Assembly: GCA_021234155.1 (NCBI GenBank)
Contig: JAJEKV010000012.1
Span: 4,157,789-4,221,788, forward strand
DNA: 64,000 bases
DNA from: Isoetes taiwanensis
Taxonomy: Eukaryota; Streptophyta; Lycopodiopsida; Isoetales; Isoetaceae
Direction: 5' to 3'
Below the pieces are notes generated by a model. That model was not told the origin of the DNA. It worked only from the letters and a program-made list of their open reading frames with translations, and made no database searches. Within the stretch, counting starts at the first letter, position 1. Each line of letters starts with the position of its first letter. This document shows positions 10,027 to 21,950 of this stretch, piece after piece. The position numbers and the translations under genes are program-made.

Positions 10027-11100
10027 TTGTTTCTATATGAAGCCATCGCGACATTATATGAAAAAGTGGATTTCAAGATGAGATTGGGTGATAATGCTAT
10101 AGAATATGAAAAAGTGGGAGTCAAGATGAGATTGGGTAATAATGCTATAGAATGTGACATTGGAGTCAAGCAATGGTGCCCTTTGTCGCCCAAAATCTTT
10201 GGGCCATATATAGACACACTGCGAGCATTTATAAGAAATAAAGGGAGGGGCATATGTGCACCTGAACAAAGTGCCGAACATGTTGTATGCACTTGATCTG
10301 AACATGTTGTATGCAGATGATCTGATATTAAGATGATCTAATGTTAAGAACAACAGACAAGAATGGATTAAGGATCATGATGGAGATACAAAAAGAATTA
10401 CGTGCCCGCATCTGAACCTGTCCAATGAAAATGAAAAAAAAAAAAAACAACAGCACTGAGCTTTGGTAAAGAGCTCAGGGAAGATAAAGGGATCATATAT
10501 ATGGGACAGCAGATGGAAACATCAACTGAGTACAAATACATGGAGTACAAAACAGGCGTGACAAGGACTTGGAAACAACGCTTAGAGGGGAGGTGGCAAA
10601 CAATAATAAAAAATTGTTATGAATTACAATCAGTTTGTGCAGAGAATGCATAGATGTTCAATATGATAGTAGTACCAGCCATGTTGTACGGAGTGGAAGT
10701 ATGGGAATGCGGCACGTCAGTAATATAATGGCTAAAAGCAGAAAGAATAAAATACTTTCAAGTAAGGGAGCTTGGGGTAAAGAAACCCACACCGGCTGCG
10801 ATATTATTATATAAAACATGGATGGTGCCATTTGAAGTTTAAGGACTGAAAGAACAATATCATACTTGAGCAAGAACATAACCTGTTACTCAAGATTCAA
10901 ATTGGTAAGAATTAAGGGGAATGACAATGAATAATGAAGGGTGCTAAAAAACAGAATACTGCAAGGGAATCAGACTAATCTAAGATCAAAGACGATGCAT
11001 CACTAGATAAGGAGGCAACGGGATGTCAAACTTAACTTGGGAAGATAGATTATGCAAATTATGTGATATAAAAGAAGTAGAAGATGAGCAATATGTCTAG
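10027..11100 (+). mobile_element. LINE reverse-transcriptase remnant
   Basis: Plus-strand non-LTR retrotransposon debris. A 5' piece reads ECDIGVKQWCPLSPKIFG near 10150-10205, the RT motif before the palm, and the catalytic palm follows as LYADDLIL at about 10307-10330. Further downstream, with stops, comes VVPAMLYGVEVWE near 10665-10710 and then KPTPAAILLYKTWMVPFEV near 10780-10840, a conserved C-terminal block of these elements. A 25-base tandem duplication (ACATGTTGTATGCA twice, 10278-10325) sits directly at the active-site codons. The copy is inactive. Confidence 0.8.
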
Positions 11101-12530
11101 AATAGATATCATGTATACGAGGGAATCAATGGTAGACAAAGGCACAAGAGATAGCACCAAAGCCAAGTGAATAGCAATAGCCATAAGACAATTTCTTGAA
11201 GAACATGAACGTAAGATACAACTACATAAGGATGGTGACCAATATCTCTCCAATGCTGCATGCGACTTGCAGGCACCATAAGGCAAAAAGAGGGCTTACG
11301 GGTAGAATAAAAGATGATTTTTCTTTCATTTTTTTCGACTCCTGTTTTTTTTCTCACTCCCATTTCCATATCTGCGACTGTGAAACAGTCGCTCGATTTT
11401 CAAATATGCGAAATTATGATGTAAAGTCTAGTGTTAGAAACTGGGCTCACACCATATTTTCGTTGTCACGAGGTCCTCGAGAATTCTATTCTATTCTATT
11501 CTATATTGGTAGTAGAACTAAAGTCATGAAGTTTATCGTAGATGGCCTAGATGACATATAGCTTAGATATCAAGGACAAAAACTTTATGAAACCATGTCT
11601 TGTTGGTCTCTCCATTTGACCCTGCTACTGTTGCATATGATGTTTCAAAATTGGAATGCAAATAAAAGGCTAGGTCTGTCATTTTAAACCATGGCCATGC
11701 TTTTGCATTTTACGTTCAAACTCTAATGGCAGAATTTTAAAAAAGAAGTATCAATCTGTATAGTTTCATCTTTTTGTATATTGATTTATGTAGCTGAGAT
11801 TACCATAATGTAGTTAATGAAGGGCCCTAATTAACTAGATGGTTTGTATATGTCTTAAAGTAATATCTGCATTGTCAGGATCAAATAACTAAATACAACA
11901 AGGGAAGAAATACATATCCATCTTTGTGTACTGAATAAAACTTTATCAACTAAAATTAGAAGCGGTTCCCGATTCAACCGATTTGCAAGCAAAACAGAGT
12001 GAATTTGACAAGAATTAAAGACAATCGGACAAAAAATTATACTGATCAGGCCTTTCAATTGTCCTCAGAAAATTGGTCGTTTTAAGCTTCAAATTAGAAC
12101 CAAGAACAAATGATCCAGATTCCTCTTCCTTCAACCATTCTATTCCATCCATTACCTTTGAATAGATACCCTTAATACCATGCACATCATCTCCTTTCTG
12201 CATAAGAAGCCAAATTTTTAAATGCTCGGCCGATCAAACTTGATGTGGACAACATAAAATCATGCAAAATGAATAAAAAATTAGAGAGGATCAATATATA
12301 CCTTGATTTTAGGGCTGATTGGGTTGAAACTATTAAAGCCTCGAATTTGGACAGAGAGAGAGATGCAAATTTGATTTAGAACAAAGAAGTAGAAAGCCAT
12401 ATAAGCATTCAAATGGGAAGAAAAGCAACAAAAAATACAAGGAAAAAAGTGATACACTCTCCTTTCACAAGCAAGCCTCTGCAAAAAGCTTAAGCTCATG
12501 TGGCATCTTTTGTTCCATGTCTAAGATGAA
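11100..12530. other. Mostly unassigned; possible minus-strand exons
   Basis: The LINE tail fades after 11280. An ATTCT pentamer repeat lies at 11483-11504. On the minus strand 12015-12203 and nearby pieces at 12300-12350 and 12480-12525 are open and have plausible GT donors (KGDDVHGIKGIYSKVMDG is the clearest stretch), so a multi-exon gene is possible, but I recognise no family and cannot join exons with confidence. Confidence 0.3.
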
Positions 12531-15040
12531 CACATAGATGGTGGTAGACGAATGAAATGCCAGACACATATATTTACACAAAGATATTGCTAATGAGTAG
12601 CTTCAAATCCTAGAGGCTCTAAATTACATAGATACCATGCTATAGACTATTTATACCAATGGATAGCTTCAAATCACAAAGTTCAAAATTCTAAGAAATT
12701 ATGCAACAGACTATTATTATTGAGGCAAAGGATCTACATAATCCAATTCTTGCATTTGAAAATGAAGAATTCGGAGCAGATAAGAGAAGATGACGTGTCT
12801 AAGCATCTTATTGTTGTTTTTGTTATTAGCTGGAATTTGGGCCATCATAGATGCAGAAGAGAAAGGCATTGAAGATTTGCTTATAAATGCTAAAAACAAA
12901 AGCTCCAAAACCTTTATTTCTTTTCCATGGTGGTGGTATCATCGTGCATCTCATCCTCTATTCTGACCCCCAAATTTTAAATACTTGTCTCCTCCTCCAT
13001 CCATTATATACGCATCTCCACCACCCAGGAAATTGTAATATATAAGCTTAATAATTCTAAGACTAATGAGTTATTATAAATTTGGCTTCTGGAGATGGGG
13101 TTTAGGTCTGGAGGTCAATTTGACATGTGGTGTAAGCAGTTGCAGTCATGAGGCCATATGAGTTTTTAGTTTGGAAGCATGCGTGATTTGAGAACTCACT
13201 TTGAATGCACTAGTAGTCTTGCTGTAGCAGTCATAGAATTGCCAAATGCTCCCACCTTAGCTGATCAACAACAATTTTTCTTCAATATATGCGTGTGTTC
13301 CACATAACACAGAAATAAACAAAATCAAATCGGCATACTGGAATTTCAATAGTGCAAATTTTATCATCAGGCAGAGGAAATCCATCCACACATGCAAGTC
13401 AATCAGCAGTCACTGTCTGTGTATTTAGAGCATTAAGTACAAATAATAAACTGTGAATGGGCTTAATAAAATTACCTCAGCACCAAATGAGTCTCAGGCA
13501 ACTAGATGCCACTCGAGGCATGAACAATCACCCTCGATGTTGACATTGCAAGCCTGCTTACAAAAAATCTCAATATACTGCATCAGGAAAACTTAAATCG
13601 GTTTTGTTTTTAGCTCATAATTGTACTGGTTAAAGTGCACAAGAAATCTCAATTGCCCAAAATGGAAGTTCCATCCTTGGCCATTTATTCAAAATAACAA
13701 CTAGGCAAATGCTAAAAAGAAAACAGTTACAGAACAACAACTTGCTATGAAGGCTAAATATTACAAAAGAACAGGCCTTTAAGTAAATAGACATGGAAGC
13801 TATCTTTTACAAACAGGGTAGGGGTTTAAACTTTATATATAGTCTCTAAAGCTTACAGCAAAAACAAGGAGCAATAAAAAATGCAAGAAGCAAGAGACAA
13901 AGGGAATAAGCTTATCTGGAATTCTTTTTGCAAATGAGTGATGCCGATGCAAAAAAAAAGGGACAATCGTCAACTTGCCTAGGGTTTACCCTGCGGTATA
14001 ACTTTGTTGGAAGTTTGATCCACTGCTTCAATGGTTTTTTTTGTGCAGCAAAATGACAAAGTAAGCATAAGATAAAACACCAGCTATTCAGAAGCGACAT
14101 GCAAAAACAAGGAAGATCAAGGGTTAGATGGAGTTCATAGCAAAAGAGAGCTCAAGAATCTGAGAGGATAGGTTTATACCTGGTCGCAAATGGTAATTTA
14201 ATCAGCATTGCTGAATGTCCTCCCGTTATTTGCCATGCCTTACCAATGATACACTAGATGCTCCACGTCAAGCTAGAGCAAGATACGCCAGTGCCAATCT
14301 CTTGATCTCTTCAGAGCAAGTAGAGCACCATATGAAATTCGCTTCAAAAATCGGAACATTTTGACGACATTGTTTTTTAAGAATCTGAGAAAGATTAAAT
14401 ATATCGGCAGATTCATGGAGTATGGTTTTTTTAAGAAGCATGCGAAAGCAGGAAAATTGCGGAATTATATTGCGACAAATAGAGGTATTATGATACAAAA
14501 ATTACTCCGACAAATGACGATCATCCGTCTCATGATGCATGCAAAAAACGATTTGCTCCTCTAACTCTAAATAATGTAGGCTATTGTAATCTCTATACGA
14601 AAGAAAAGGATGAGGAATTGGTACCTTGGATAGAATAGAAACCTTACAAATCTAGAAATTAAACAAAACAACAACTCTTGAACAGTAGCACAAAACAACA
14701 GAAATTGAACAATTGTGGATACGGATGCCGCGTTCTGCAAAAACAAACAGGGGGGGAGGGGGGGCAATGCTTTCGGAACTGCAAAAATTGAAGGCAACAT
14801 CAGCTTCTTTGTACCTGATTGACGCTAAAACCGTTCTTGAATCAAAGAAACACTTGCTCGATCTGAATATCGACAGGATGAAGAGGGAAGAACAGAAGGT
14901 TTTCCTTCCAAAAAGCTCTTCAAAAATAGCCGCGAGAATTAATTGTATAGAATTAATTATCGGTGGATCTCATCCACCAAAAAAATTGGATTGATTATAT
15001 TCTTAGCGGAATCGCTTTCGGGATTGAGCATTAGAAACCC
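12530..15040. other. Intergenic, no gene seen
   Basis: AT-rich with scattered short frames on both strands (for example 14268-14498 and 14567-14800 on the minus strand), none with a motif I recognise. A G12-like run interrupted by one A lies at 14750-14764. Confidence 0.4.
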
Positions 15041-15051
15041 TTGTGGATTTC

Positions 15052-15100
15052 ATGGAAATTTGGAAGGGTTTCCATATTGAAGCCAGGAAGGGTTTCCATT
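15052..15100. repeat. Two copies of GGAAGGGTTTCC
   Basis: GGAAGGGTTTCCA occurs twice within 40 bases here. The same 12-mer and its near-variants form a dense cluster at 36589-37060. Confidence 0.7.
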
Positions 15101-15149
15101 CATTTGTTTAATAACTCGAATCGGGTGGAGAGTGTGAAATCGCAAGATG

Positions 15150-15230
15150 GTGGTACTATGGGTACTACAACCTGGTTTTATGGGTACTACAACCTGGTAC
15201 TATGGGTACTACAACCTGGTTTTATTAGGT
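15150..15230. repeat. ~25-bp tandem repeat, three copies
   Basis: TGGGTACTACAACCTGGT is repeated three times in a row, separated by TTTA or ACTA. It is a young minisatellite; the overlapping open frame is produced by the repeat. Confidence 0.85.
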
Positions 15231-15581
15231 TTCTTTAAAGTTTACTTTTTAAGCATGGACTATGGCGTACCTTGGCCATTTCTAACTGTTTACAGCACAG
15301 AATTCACTCGTAAGGTAATGTTGTAGCAGATAAAAAATACAAAAATGTAGTAAGTAGAGTTAATAAAGTGATCTTAATATGTTGCTTGGTAAGCTCTCTA
15401 AAGTAGTACTCCGTTTGTAATGTTTATTCATGAAATGCCATGTTTGATCTAGATTTAAGATTATTCAATATCTATGTTTATCGTGACTCTCTTATTTACC
15501 ATGCTTAGCCTCCCTTTTCTTGTCTTGCACATGCTCTTATGGTTTTATAATGGCTTTGCATGTACAACTTTTCTTATATTT

Positions 15582-16600
15582 TGGAATGAAATCACCATAG
15601 TTATAGTCAAAATTTTGAGCCCTAAATAATCCCTTCTTATCTATACATATTTCAACAATGTCAAAGAAAGATCACAAAAGCACATGCATGCATTGAATGC
15701 ATCGCATCTAGATGCTACATTTTTAGGCCGCTCATCGGGATTGGGGGATGCTTTTATTGACCTTCATCCACGCGTTTCATCGGCACACTCATCTCTCAGC
15801 CAATGGCTTCTATTATTTGATTTCATGTGGAGGCTTCTTCTTGCATGAGCTACACTTTCTTGACCCTTCTCCTCTTCTATCTTTGCCCTTTTGTCATGAA
15901 GAAGCAATCTTGCAATTTTCTCCTAGGATCTCCATTGAACTTCTCCGGTATCGGGATGTTGTTGTTTTCATGCGATTGAGAAGAATGTCATCGATTGGGC
16001 TCGGGATCAAGATTCTTGCAAAGGCGTTGCCCATTGCATGTTGCCACCGATGCATTTTTAGGCCATTTGGGGATCACTATTTATTGCGAGTTCTTCATCC
16101 CTCCATTGATTTCTCATCTCCGGCGTTTGCCCACATCCCCTTAAAATTGGTATTTATATGTTCATATTTGTTATAATTGTCGCCAAGCCCAACCAACCGC
16201 CGCATGAGTTATTGAATGTTGTTTTTGTCGTCGGTGGGGTTTGTTGGGGACATACCTCGCTTTTCGAGGTTTTGGATGCATTGGACTTTTGTTGGTGATG
16301 TCCTCCCGGGGGTGATTGAACCGTCCTATACAATTGTGGGCGTGGGTTTTTTGTGGGAACGATACTTATTATTGCCAAGGTTTTTCCTTTTATCGCTAGG
16401 GTTTTTCCTCGAAAAAAGGCGGGGTTTTTTAATCCCAAGAATAAGCTCTTAGCGGTTTTTTGCCAATATCTTCCGGTGTTATAACCTGGATAAAAATCTA
16501 TTCTTTTTCATTTTTATTCTTATGAATGAAATCACCATAGTTATAGTCAAAATTTTGAGCCCTAGATAATCCCTTCTTATCTATACATATTTCAACAATA
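15582..16600. repeat. Block flanked by 77-bp direct repeats
   Basis: A ~77-bp sequence (ATGAAATCACCATAGTTATAG ... ATACATATTTCAACAAT) occurs at about 15584-15659 and 16526-16600, nearly identical and in the same orientation. Between them lie ~865 bases with one long frame (15748-16176, +) that resembles no family. No inverted termini or primer-binding site are visible, so an LTR interpretation is weak. The alternative is an insertion with flanking duplication. Confidence 0.6.
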
Positions 16601-17430
16601 ACGTCATATTTGAAATACATGTCGAGTGCACGAGATTGACACTTCTGGGGTTTTTTCAAGAAGTGTTTGGAGTGTTTTTTTATATAGGTCAAAGTCGAAC
16701 CTTCACTTCCATACTAAAAAACTCGTAGATGCTTTTAAATCGATTGTTATATAGTTAGCTAGGGGTGCTCTGGACGTTAGCTTCCAAATCCTATGGCAAG
16801 AATCATCTAGTCTACTACTAGAAGAACTCATCGAAATTGTCTCCCAAATTCACCAGAGTGATATCGAATAGCACATCTCAAAATTTGGTGCATTCTTACT
16901 ACCAACTAAATGAAAATATTAATCAAGATCTTATCATGTTGTTCTCATGTTGCGTAGGCTTTTACCCCATATTGCAAGTCCTTATCTGGCAGTAAATAAT
17001 AAAAACCAAGCAAAAAGCATGCAATGAATTTCTAAAGTCCCCCCATCAACTAACTATCATATTATCAATAATGGCCCAACATTAAATAATGGTCCAACAA
17101 CAAGGACCAATTTGTGCAATATATCAAATCCTTGTGTCAAACATGTGGGGAGGTTACGATCTCCTTATTTGGACCATTTAACCAACCAAATATGACCTTA
17201 TATTCAATAACATAAGGAAAAAAACACTTCAAATCCAATGCCCCCGAGTGCGCCTTTTTCAAACTACCTACAATCCAATGCATCTCAGAACATTGACTAT
17301 CGTAACACCTAAATCTTCTTGGATCATATAACAATATCACGTTTGAAATACATATAATGAGTTTCTGCATTTCCATTTTTAGCACCTAATTAAATATAAT
17401 AATAAAATGTTTTAACATAAAAAACCAGAG
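16601..17430. other. Intergenic, no gene seen
   Basis: AT-rich; no supported feature. The 82-codon minus frame at 17137-17385 has no domain. Confidence 0.4.
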
Positions 17431-17440
17431 CATCATTGGG
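17431..17440 (+). repeat. Left target-site duplication of MULE-like element
   Basis: CATCATTGGG immediately before the left terminus; the identical 10-mer follows the right terminus at 19235-19244. Confidence 0.8.
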
Positions 17441-19234
17441 AGGTGAAAATAGCTTTACCCCAGTTTTGGTGATTCCGACGCAGTGACTATTCTCCTGCGA
17501 AATCACTAACCCTCCTGCCTCGTTATCTCTACTCTCCCCGCCTGGATATCCGTTACTCCGCCCCATTATCCGCACTGCGAGGGCTCCATTTTATACCTTC
17601 CGGCGGAATCACATCTGCAAAATACTACTGAACGGAATCACCACCCTTTTATTCTACACGATGGAATCACATGGAATTGATCCTTCGGGGTGGAATCACC
17701 GCATACCGTAATATTCGATCCCCTGTGGAATCGCCGCGTACGATAATATTCTTCCCCGTGGAAACACCGCGTAAATATTCTCTCCCGTGGAATCACCGCG
17801 ATAATATTCTCCCCCATGGAATCACTGCGTACTATTCCTCGGGAAGGAATCACCTGGAGACCTTTGAATCTGTAATAACTGCAGGCAAGGAGGAAAAATT
17901 GGCAGATGGTTCAATCCCAACAGAAGTTTATGCCCGATTCCATAAGAAATAGTTGAGGATGGTTTAAGCAAAGCCTACGTTACTTGAAGATCGTGAAGGA
18001 AATTAATACTAAATCGATGGTGCAAAAAAACAAGCTGGACTACTCCATTTTGTGTGAGCATGTCCATTGTTATGCTCTGCACTGCCCAGAACATTTCTGG
18101 TTGGGGATTGCCAATGTCGGCAATGCTATGGGCTTCTTCAAAGCAAGAACAATAAATAAGAAACATGCCCATTTTAAAGCAAGAACAAAAAACATGCCAA
18201 AAAATGGAATAGAAACCCCATTTCTTCTCCAGATTCAACAGGAAGACATTTGTTAACGTGTTTGTGTTGAGAAGAGGTGAATATAGTGCAGAAAAGGGTG
18301 CAGAAGAGGGCCATGGATTGATTTGGGCAGAGGTAATTTGGAGGGTAGAAGAGGGCCGAGTTTGGCAAGAACTCCGAAAAGCCTAAGCAGAGTATCCGCT
18401 AGGCAGAGCCAGCCATAGGCATTTGCGGACAGGCCAAAGTACAGGCCAGGCATTTTTAGCCAGATCTGCTCCATTTAATACCTGCAAGCATTTAACGAAG
18501 AAATGGTACGAAGAAGACATGGAAAACTAGATTCGAGATTTAGGAAAGGGCCAGAGAAAGCAGCTACGGGCCTATGATGATGGCAGGCAACTACCGGATT
18601 GAAAAAAGGAATAAAAAGGCGACTAGTTCAGCGACCAGCTGCTTAGATCTTCATTGAGTACTGCCGCCATAGCCGCAAGCTTCAAAAATGAAGCACGAAA
18701 TAGCTGCTTAGGCCTAAATCCAACAGCATAGGCAACAACATCAAAAAAAAAGAGAAGGAAGAATGCCCCCTGTTTCCCGCCATAGCCATGCCGCCGTATC
18801 TGTAGAAGAAAAAATATAACGAGAACAAGAAAAGAAGGAAGATCTCCTCAACCCTAGCCTGTTCAATCGTCGTCTATCGCCGGAGCAAGCCGCCATAGCC
18901 TGCACTAGCTGAAAAACCTCCCAGAAGAACAGGACATCAAAATTTTGAATTTTTACGGAGATATTCCAGATGGTGATTCCATCCGTGGAATAAAAGGGCG
19001 GTGATTCCGTCTGGCGGCATTTTGCGGAGGTGATTCTGCCGGAAGGTACAAAATGGACGACCAGGATGGACCCTGCAGACGGATGGCTGGGATCCATTAG
19101 AAGGTATACCTGACGCTGCCAGGTACGAATAACGGGGCCTCCGGAACGGCTCCCATTTCCAGAGGGTTAGTGAATCTGCAGGAGAGTAGTCACCGCGATG
19201 GAATCACCAAAATCAGGATAAAGCTATTTTCACC
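17441..19234. mobile_element. Non-autonomous Mutator-like element
   Basis: A 1.79-kb element with long terminal inverted repeats. The left end AGGTGAAAATAGCTTTA and right end TAAAGCTATTTTCACC are complementary, and similarity continues inward for ~230 bases on each side (shared ATTTTGGTGATTCC, TGACTACTCTCCTGC-type and ACCTTCCGGCGGAATCAC-type blocks). A 10-bp target duplication fits the 9-11 bp of Mutator-like elements. Inside the left TIR, 17660-17870 carries five or more copies of a ~35-bp unit with GGAATCACCGCG. No transposase is encoded. The interior (17880-18960) has short frames, one ending GKEEKLADGSIPTEVY, that could be captured host sequence, but I recognise none. Confidence 0.8.
17660..17870 (+). 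repeat. Subterminal ~35-bp repeats of the MULE
   Basis: Tandem degenerate units combining TGGAATCACCGCG and TAATATTCTCCCC. Repeated subterminal motifs are typical transposase-binding candidates; that role is inferred. Confidence 0.65.
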
Positions 19235-19244
19235 CATCATTGGG
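19235..19244 (+). repeat. Right target-site duplication of MULE-like element
   Basis: CATCATTGGG, identical to 17431-17440. Confidence 0.8.
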
Positions 19245-21040
19245 TATACCTTTCCCAAATAACCTATGATCTAATATATCCACAAATGTACGTAGATATA
19301 ATAAAAAATACGACCACAAAACTTCAACTTTAGATCACCTTTTTGTGAATTGTCTATACTTGCTACACCTATATGAAACCAATAATATTCTATGTGGTGT
19401 TTAACGGAAACTACATTGATAAGGGAAAAATGACATATAAGATCGATTTTTACCACTTGCAAGGTGGTTACAATGAATGAAAAATGACATATTAGATCGG
19501 TTCTTGCCACTTACAAGGTGACTATAATAGTGCATAGATGTGAATGCATTAGTGGGTCTTCCCACGGGCAATTCATTGATGCGTTAGTATCTGTTTCTTC
19601 AAGATTTTACAGAATTTGATTCTGAAGCAGTTTCAAGGCGGTCTTTTTGGTTCATATGGCCTTCTGCTCTCAATCTTTTGAACAAGAATGATGATTTTAC
19701 TATACCAAATCAAATTGCTAGGGTGTAGAGCCTATAAGGTGGAGCAGAAGTGAAGCAAGAATTAGAAAGAAAACAATTTTGGGTCTTTGTTTTAGACAGT
19801 CTTTCTAGTTAGATCTTCTGATCAGATGGTTCCTTTCCCTCCTCTTGCTCTTTCTTCCTAGCAGAAAGATTTAGGGATGTCCTTGAAAGGAGCCAGGGTA
19901 AGTTTTTGATCACAATTCTACAATTTAAAAACAGAATGTCAGATTATTTGAGATTGCCGAGCTAGGCATATAATTGTGTTGAGGAAGATGCTTCCATATC
20001 AAGACCAGATATCATGAACCAAACTTTAGAGGGGAGTTTTGGTGGCTGGGTTGTATGTCTAGCTTATTGCGGTCTGACTAACTGGCACACCTCGACAATG
20101 CAGCATCTCTTTAATCTTACATTTGGCAATAAAACTGTAGAATTTGATCATAGTTTGAAGCATATTGGCTTTTTTGAGTAGTGCGGGAGATTGTCGAGGT
20201 TACTCTTCATCGCTTTTCTCTTCATTTCTAATTTTGCAAGAGGATCCTTAGAGCATTCAAGATTTGTCTGCAGCTTGTAGAAAATGGAAATTTGGCTCCT
20301 ATAGTATTCTGTTTAAATGTGAAGATGTTGATACTTTTGTACTAGTTAGATAGAAGACGAGGCTGAGAGAGACTAATGAGTACTATACATGATTCAGATT
20401 TGTGTGGAATCCTTTGTACTTAAAATCATATCTAATCCATGAGGGATCCTTGTATTGTAAATCTTCCAATCTGATCAATCCAAAAAGTTCTCGCCCTTAT
20501 TAAAAAGAAAGGGACATGCCTTATATTTCTTATTTTTATATAGACAGAGGAAAACTTTGTTTTGACAGAAGGAAACTTTTTTATGAAGATTTGAAGGACT
20601 ATCAGTTCTCAAGTCAATGATTATACATAAACAAGGCAGATCTTCGACATAAGCATATCAAAATTAAACTTATAGACTCAAAATGAGTTTACAGACCAAT
20701 TCTTTGACCCAATTGCTATCCAATACAACCAAATTGAAGAACCCAATTTGCAAGACCCAATTCTTGAACCAATTGTAGACCCAATTCCTGAACCCAAATC
20801 GAATTTGTAGGCACAGGCCAATTGCAAACCTTGCAAAGCACAACCAAACTGCAGCAGAGCCAAAACAAAAATTTACATCTGATCAAGGATGATGGTGAAG
20901 CTTGAAAGAGATGAAGCTCCATGAGTAGCCAAACTTCTTTTTTAGGTAGTATCTGAAAGTAAGCTAGGGCATGCATTGTCGTACTCTCAAGGTACGTAAG
21001 AATTTTTATATTATTTTGTACCCCTCTCTCATTGTACTCC
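19245..21040. other. Intergenic with a CCAATT-rich tract
   Basis: No gene supported. Between 20697 and 20800 the hexamer CCAATT occurs about six times in a loosely periodic pattern (GACCCAATT, GAACCCAATT), probably a decayed minisatellite. Confidence 0.45.
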
Positions 21041-21140
21041 AGCCCTTAGATCAAGTCCAGCAACATTCTTTTGGACGATAAATTTGCTGCTCATGTTGGG
21101 GATTTTGGGTTAGCAAGTGATTTTGAAAGAGATTTTCATC
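21040..21140 (+). pseudogene. Receptor-like kinase catalytic-loop fragment
   Basis: Reads IKSSNILLDDKFAAHVGDFG then LASDFER, the catalytic loop end and DFG magnesium motif of plant receptor-like Ser/Thr kinases. The preceding HRD is disrupted by a frame change (21031-21050), and no other kinase subdomains surround it. This is an isolated gene fragment. Confidence 0.65.
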
Positions 21141-21950
21141 AATGAATTCGGTGCTACCAGTGCTTCTGCTTAATTATTGGTGGGAAAATCCAGTTTTAGC
21201 TTGCATTTGAATGATGTTCTTTCGAGCAGCCCGTGTATAAAGATCCAAACATACATAGACAGGCTTACACCTTTCATTATCTCAAGGCTTTGTGGTTCAC
21301 TGCATCTAAAGAAAATCGTCCAGTCAAGGAGAAAAGAAGCATGCGTGGGTACTTTACTCATATCTATGAAAGGTACAGCAAGAAATGATCTGACCAAGCA
21401 AAGAAACAGCCTCATTTTTCATATCTTCCACAGCCTGGAACTGCACTAAATGTGTTTCTCATCTTATTGAAGAGCATTCTTGTCATTGACCATTTCGGGC
21501 AGCAGCAAAATTTGTCCACCTACCCTTGAAATGCTTGGCTTCCATTTGTTTACTGCATAACCTAAGCTCATGCAATATATCGTGCAGCGTACCATGCACT
21601 TACAGGGCTGTATTTCTGTTTCAGATGTTGATAATTCAGCACTTATCTCTTGAGAATGTCTCTATGCACACCTTCATGGCTTTGAACATTACATGTACAA
21701 AGGTGCTCAATTGAAGTAAATTAGACACACCAAAAACATGATAATTAGTCCCAGAGCCTCATGTTCTACCAGCATTCCAGAAATGGATATTCAAAGCTGA
21801 CCCTTATCAATATGAGATGTTGTCTTTGCCTCAACATATACTGCATAGCACTGGAAAAATTTAACGTTGGGACTACTAACAAATGAGTTGGCATCATAAT
21901 GGCATGATTTAATATAACATTGAACTTGCCCAGGAAGTCTTAACATTTTA
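21140..21950. other. Intergenic, no gene seen
   Basis: The 90-codon plus frame at 21177-21449 has no motif and overlaps a minus frame. Likely non-coding and probably the 3' flank of the PPR gene. Confidence 0.4.

Noticed and set aside
9834-10353. Minus-strand frames of 152 and 99 codons
   Set aside because: Antisense shadows of the plus-strand LINE reverse-transcriptase remnant and a poly-T tract.
15748-16176. 142-codon plus-strand frame
   Set aside because: No homology recognised, no exon features, and it lies within the block flanked by direct repeats.
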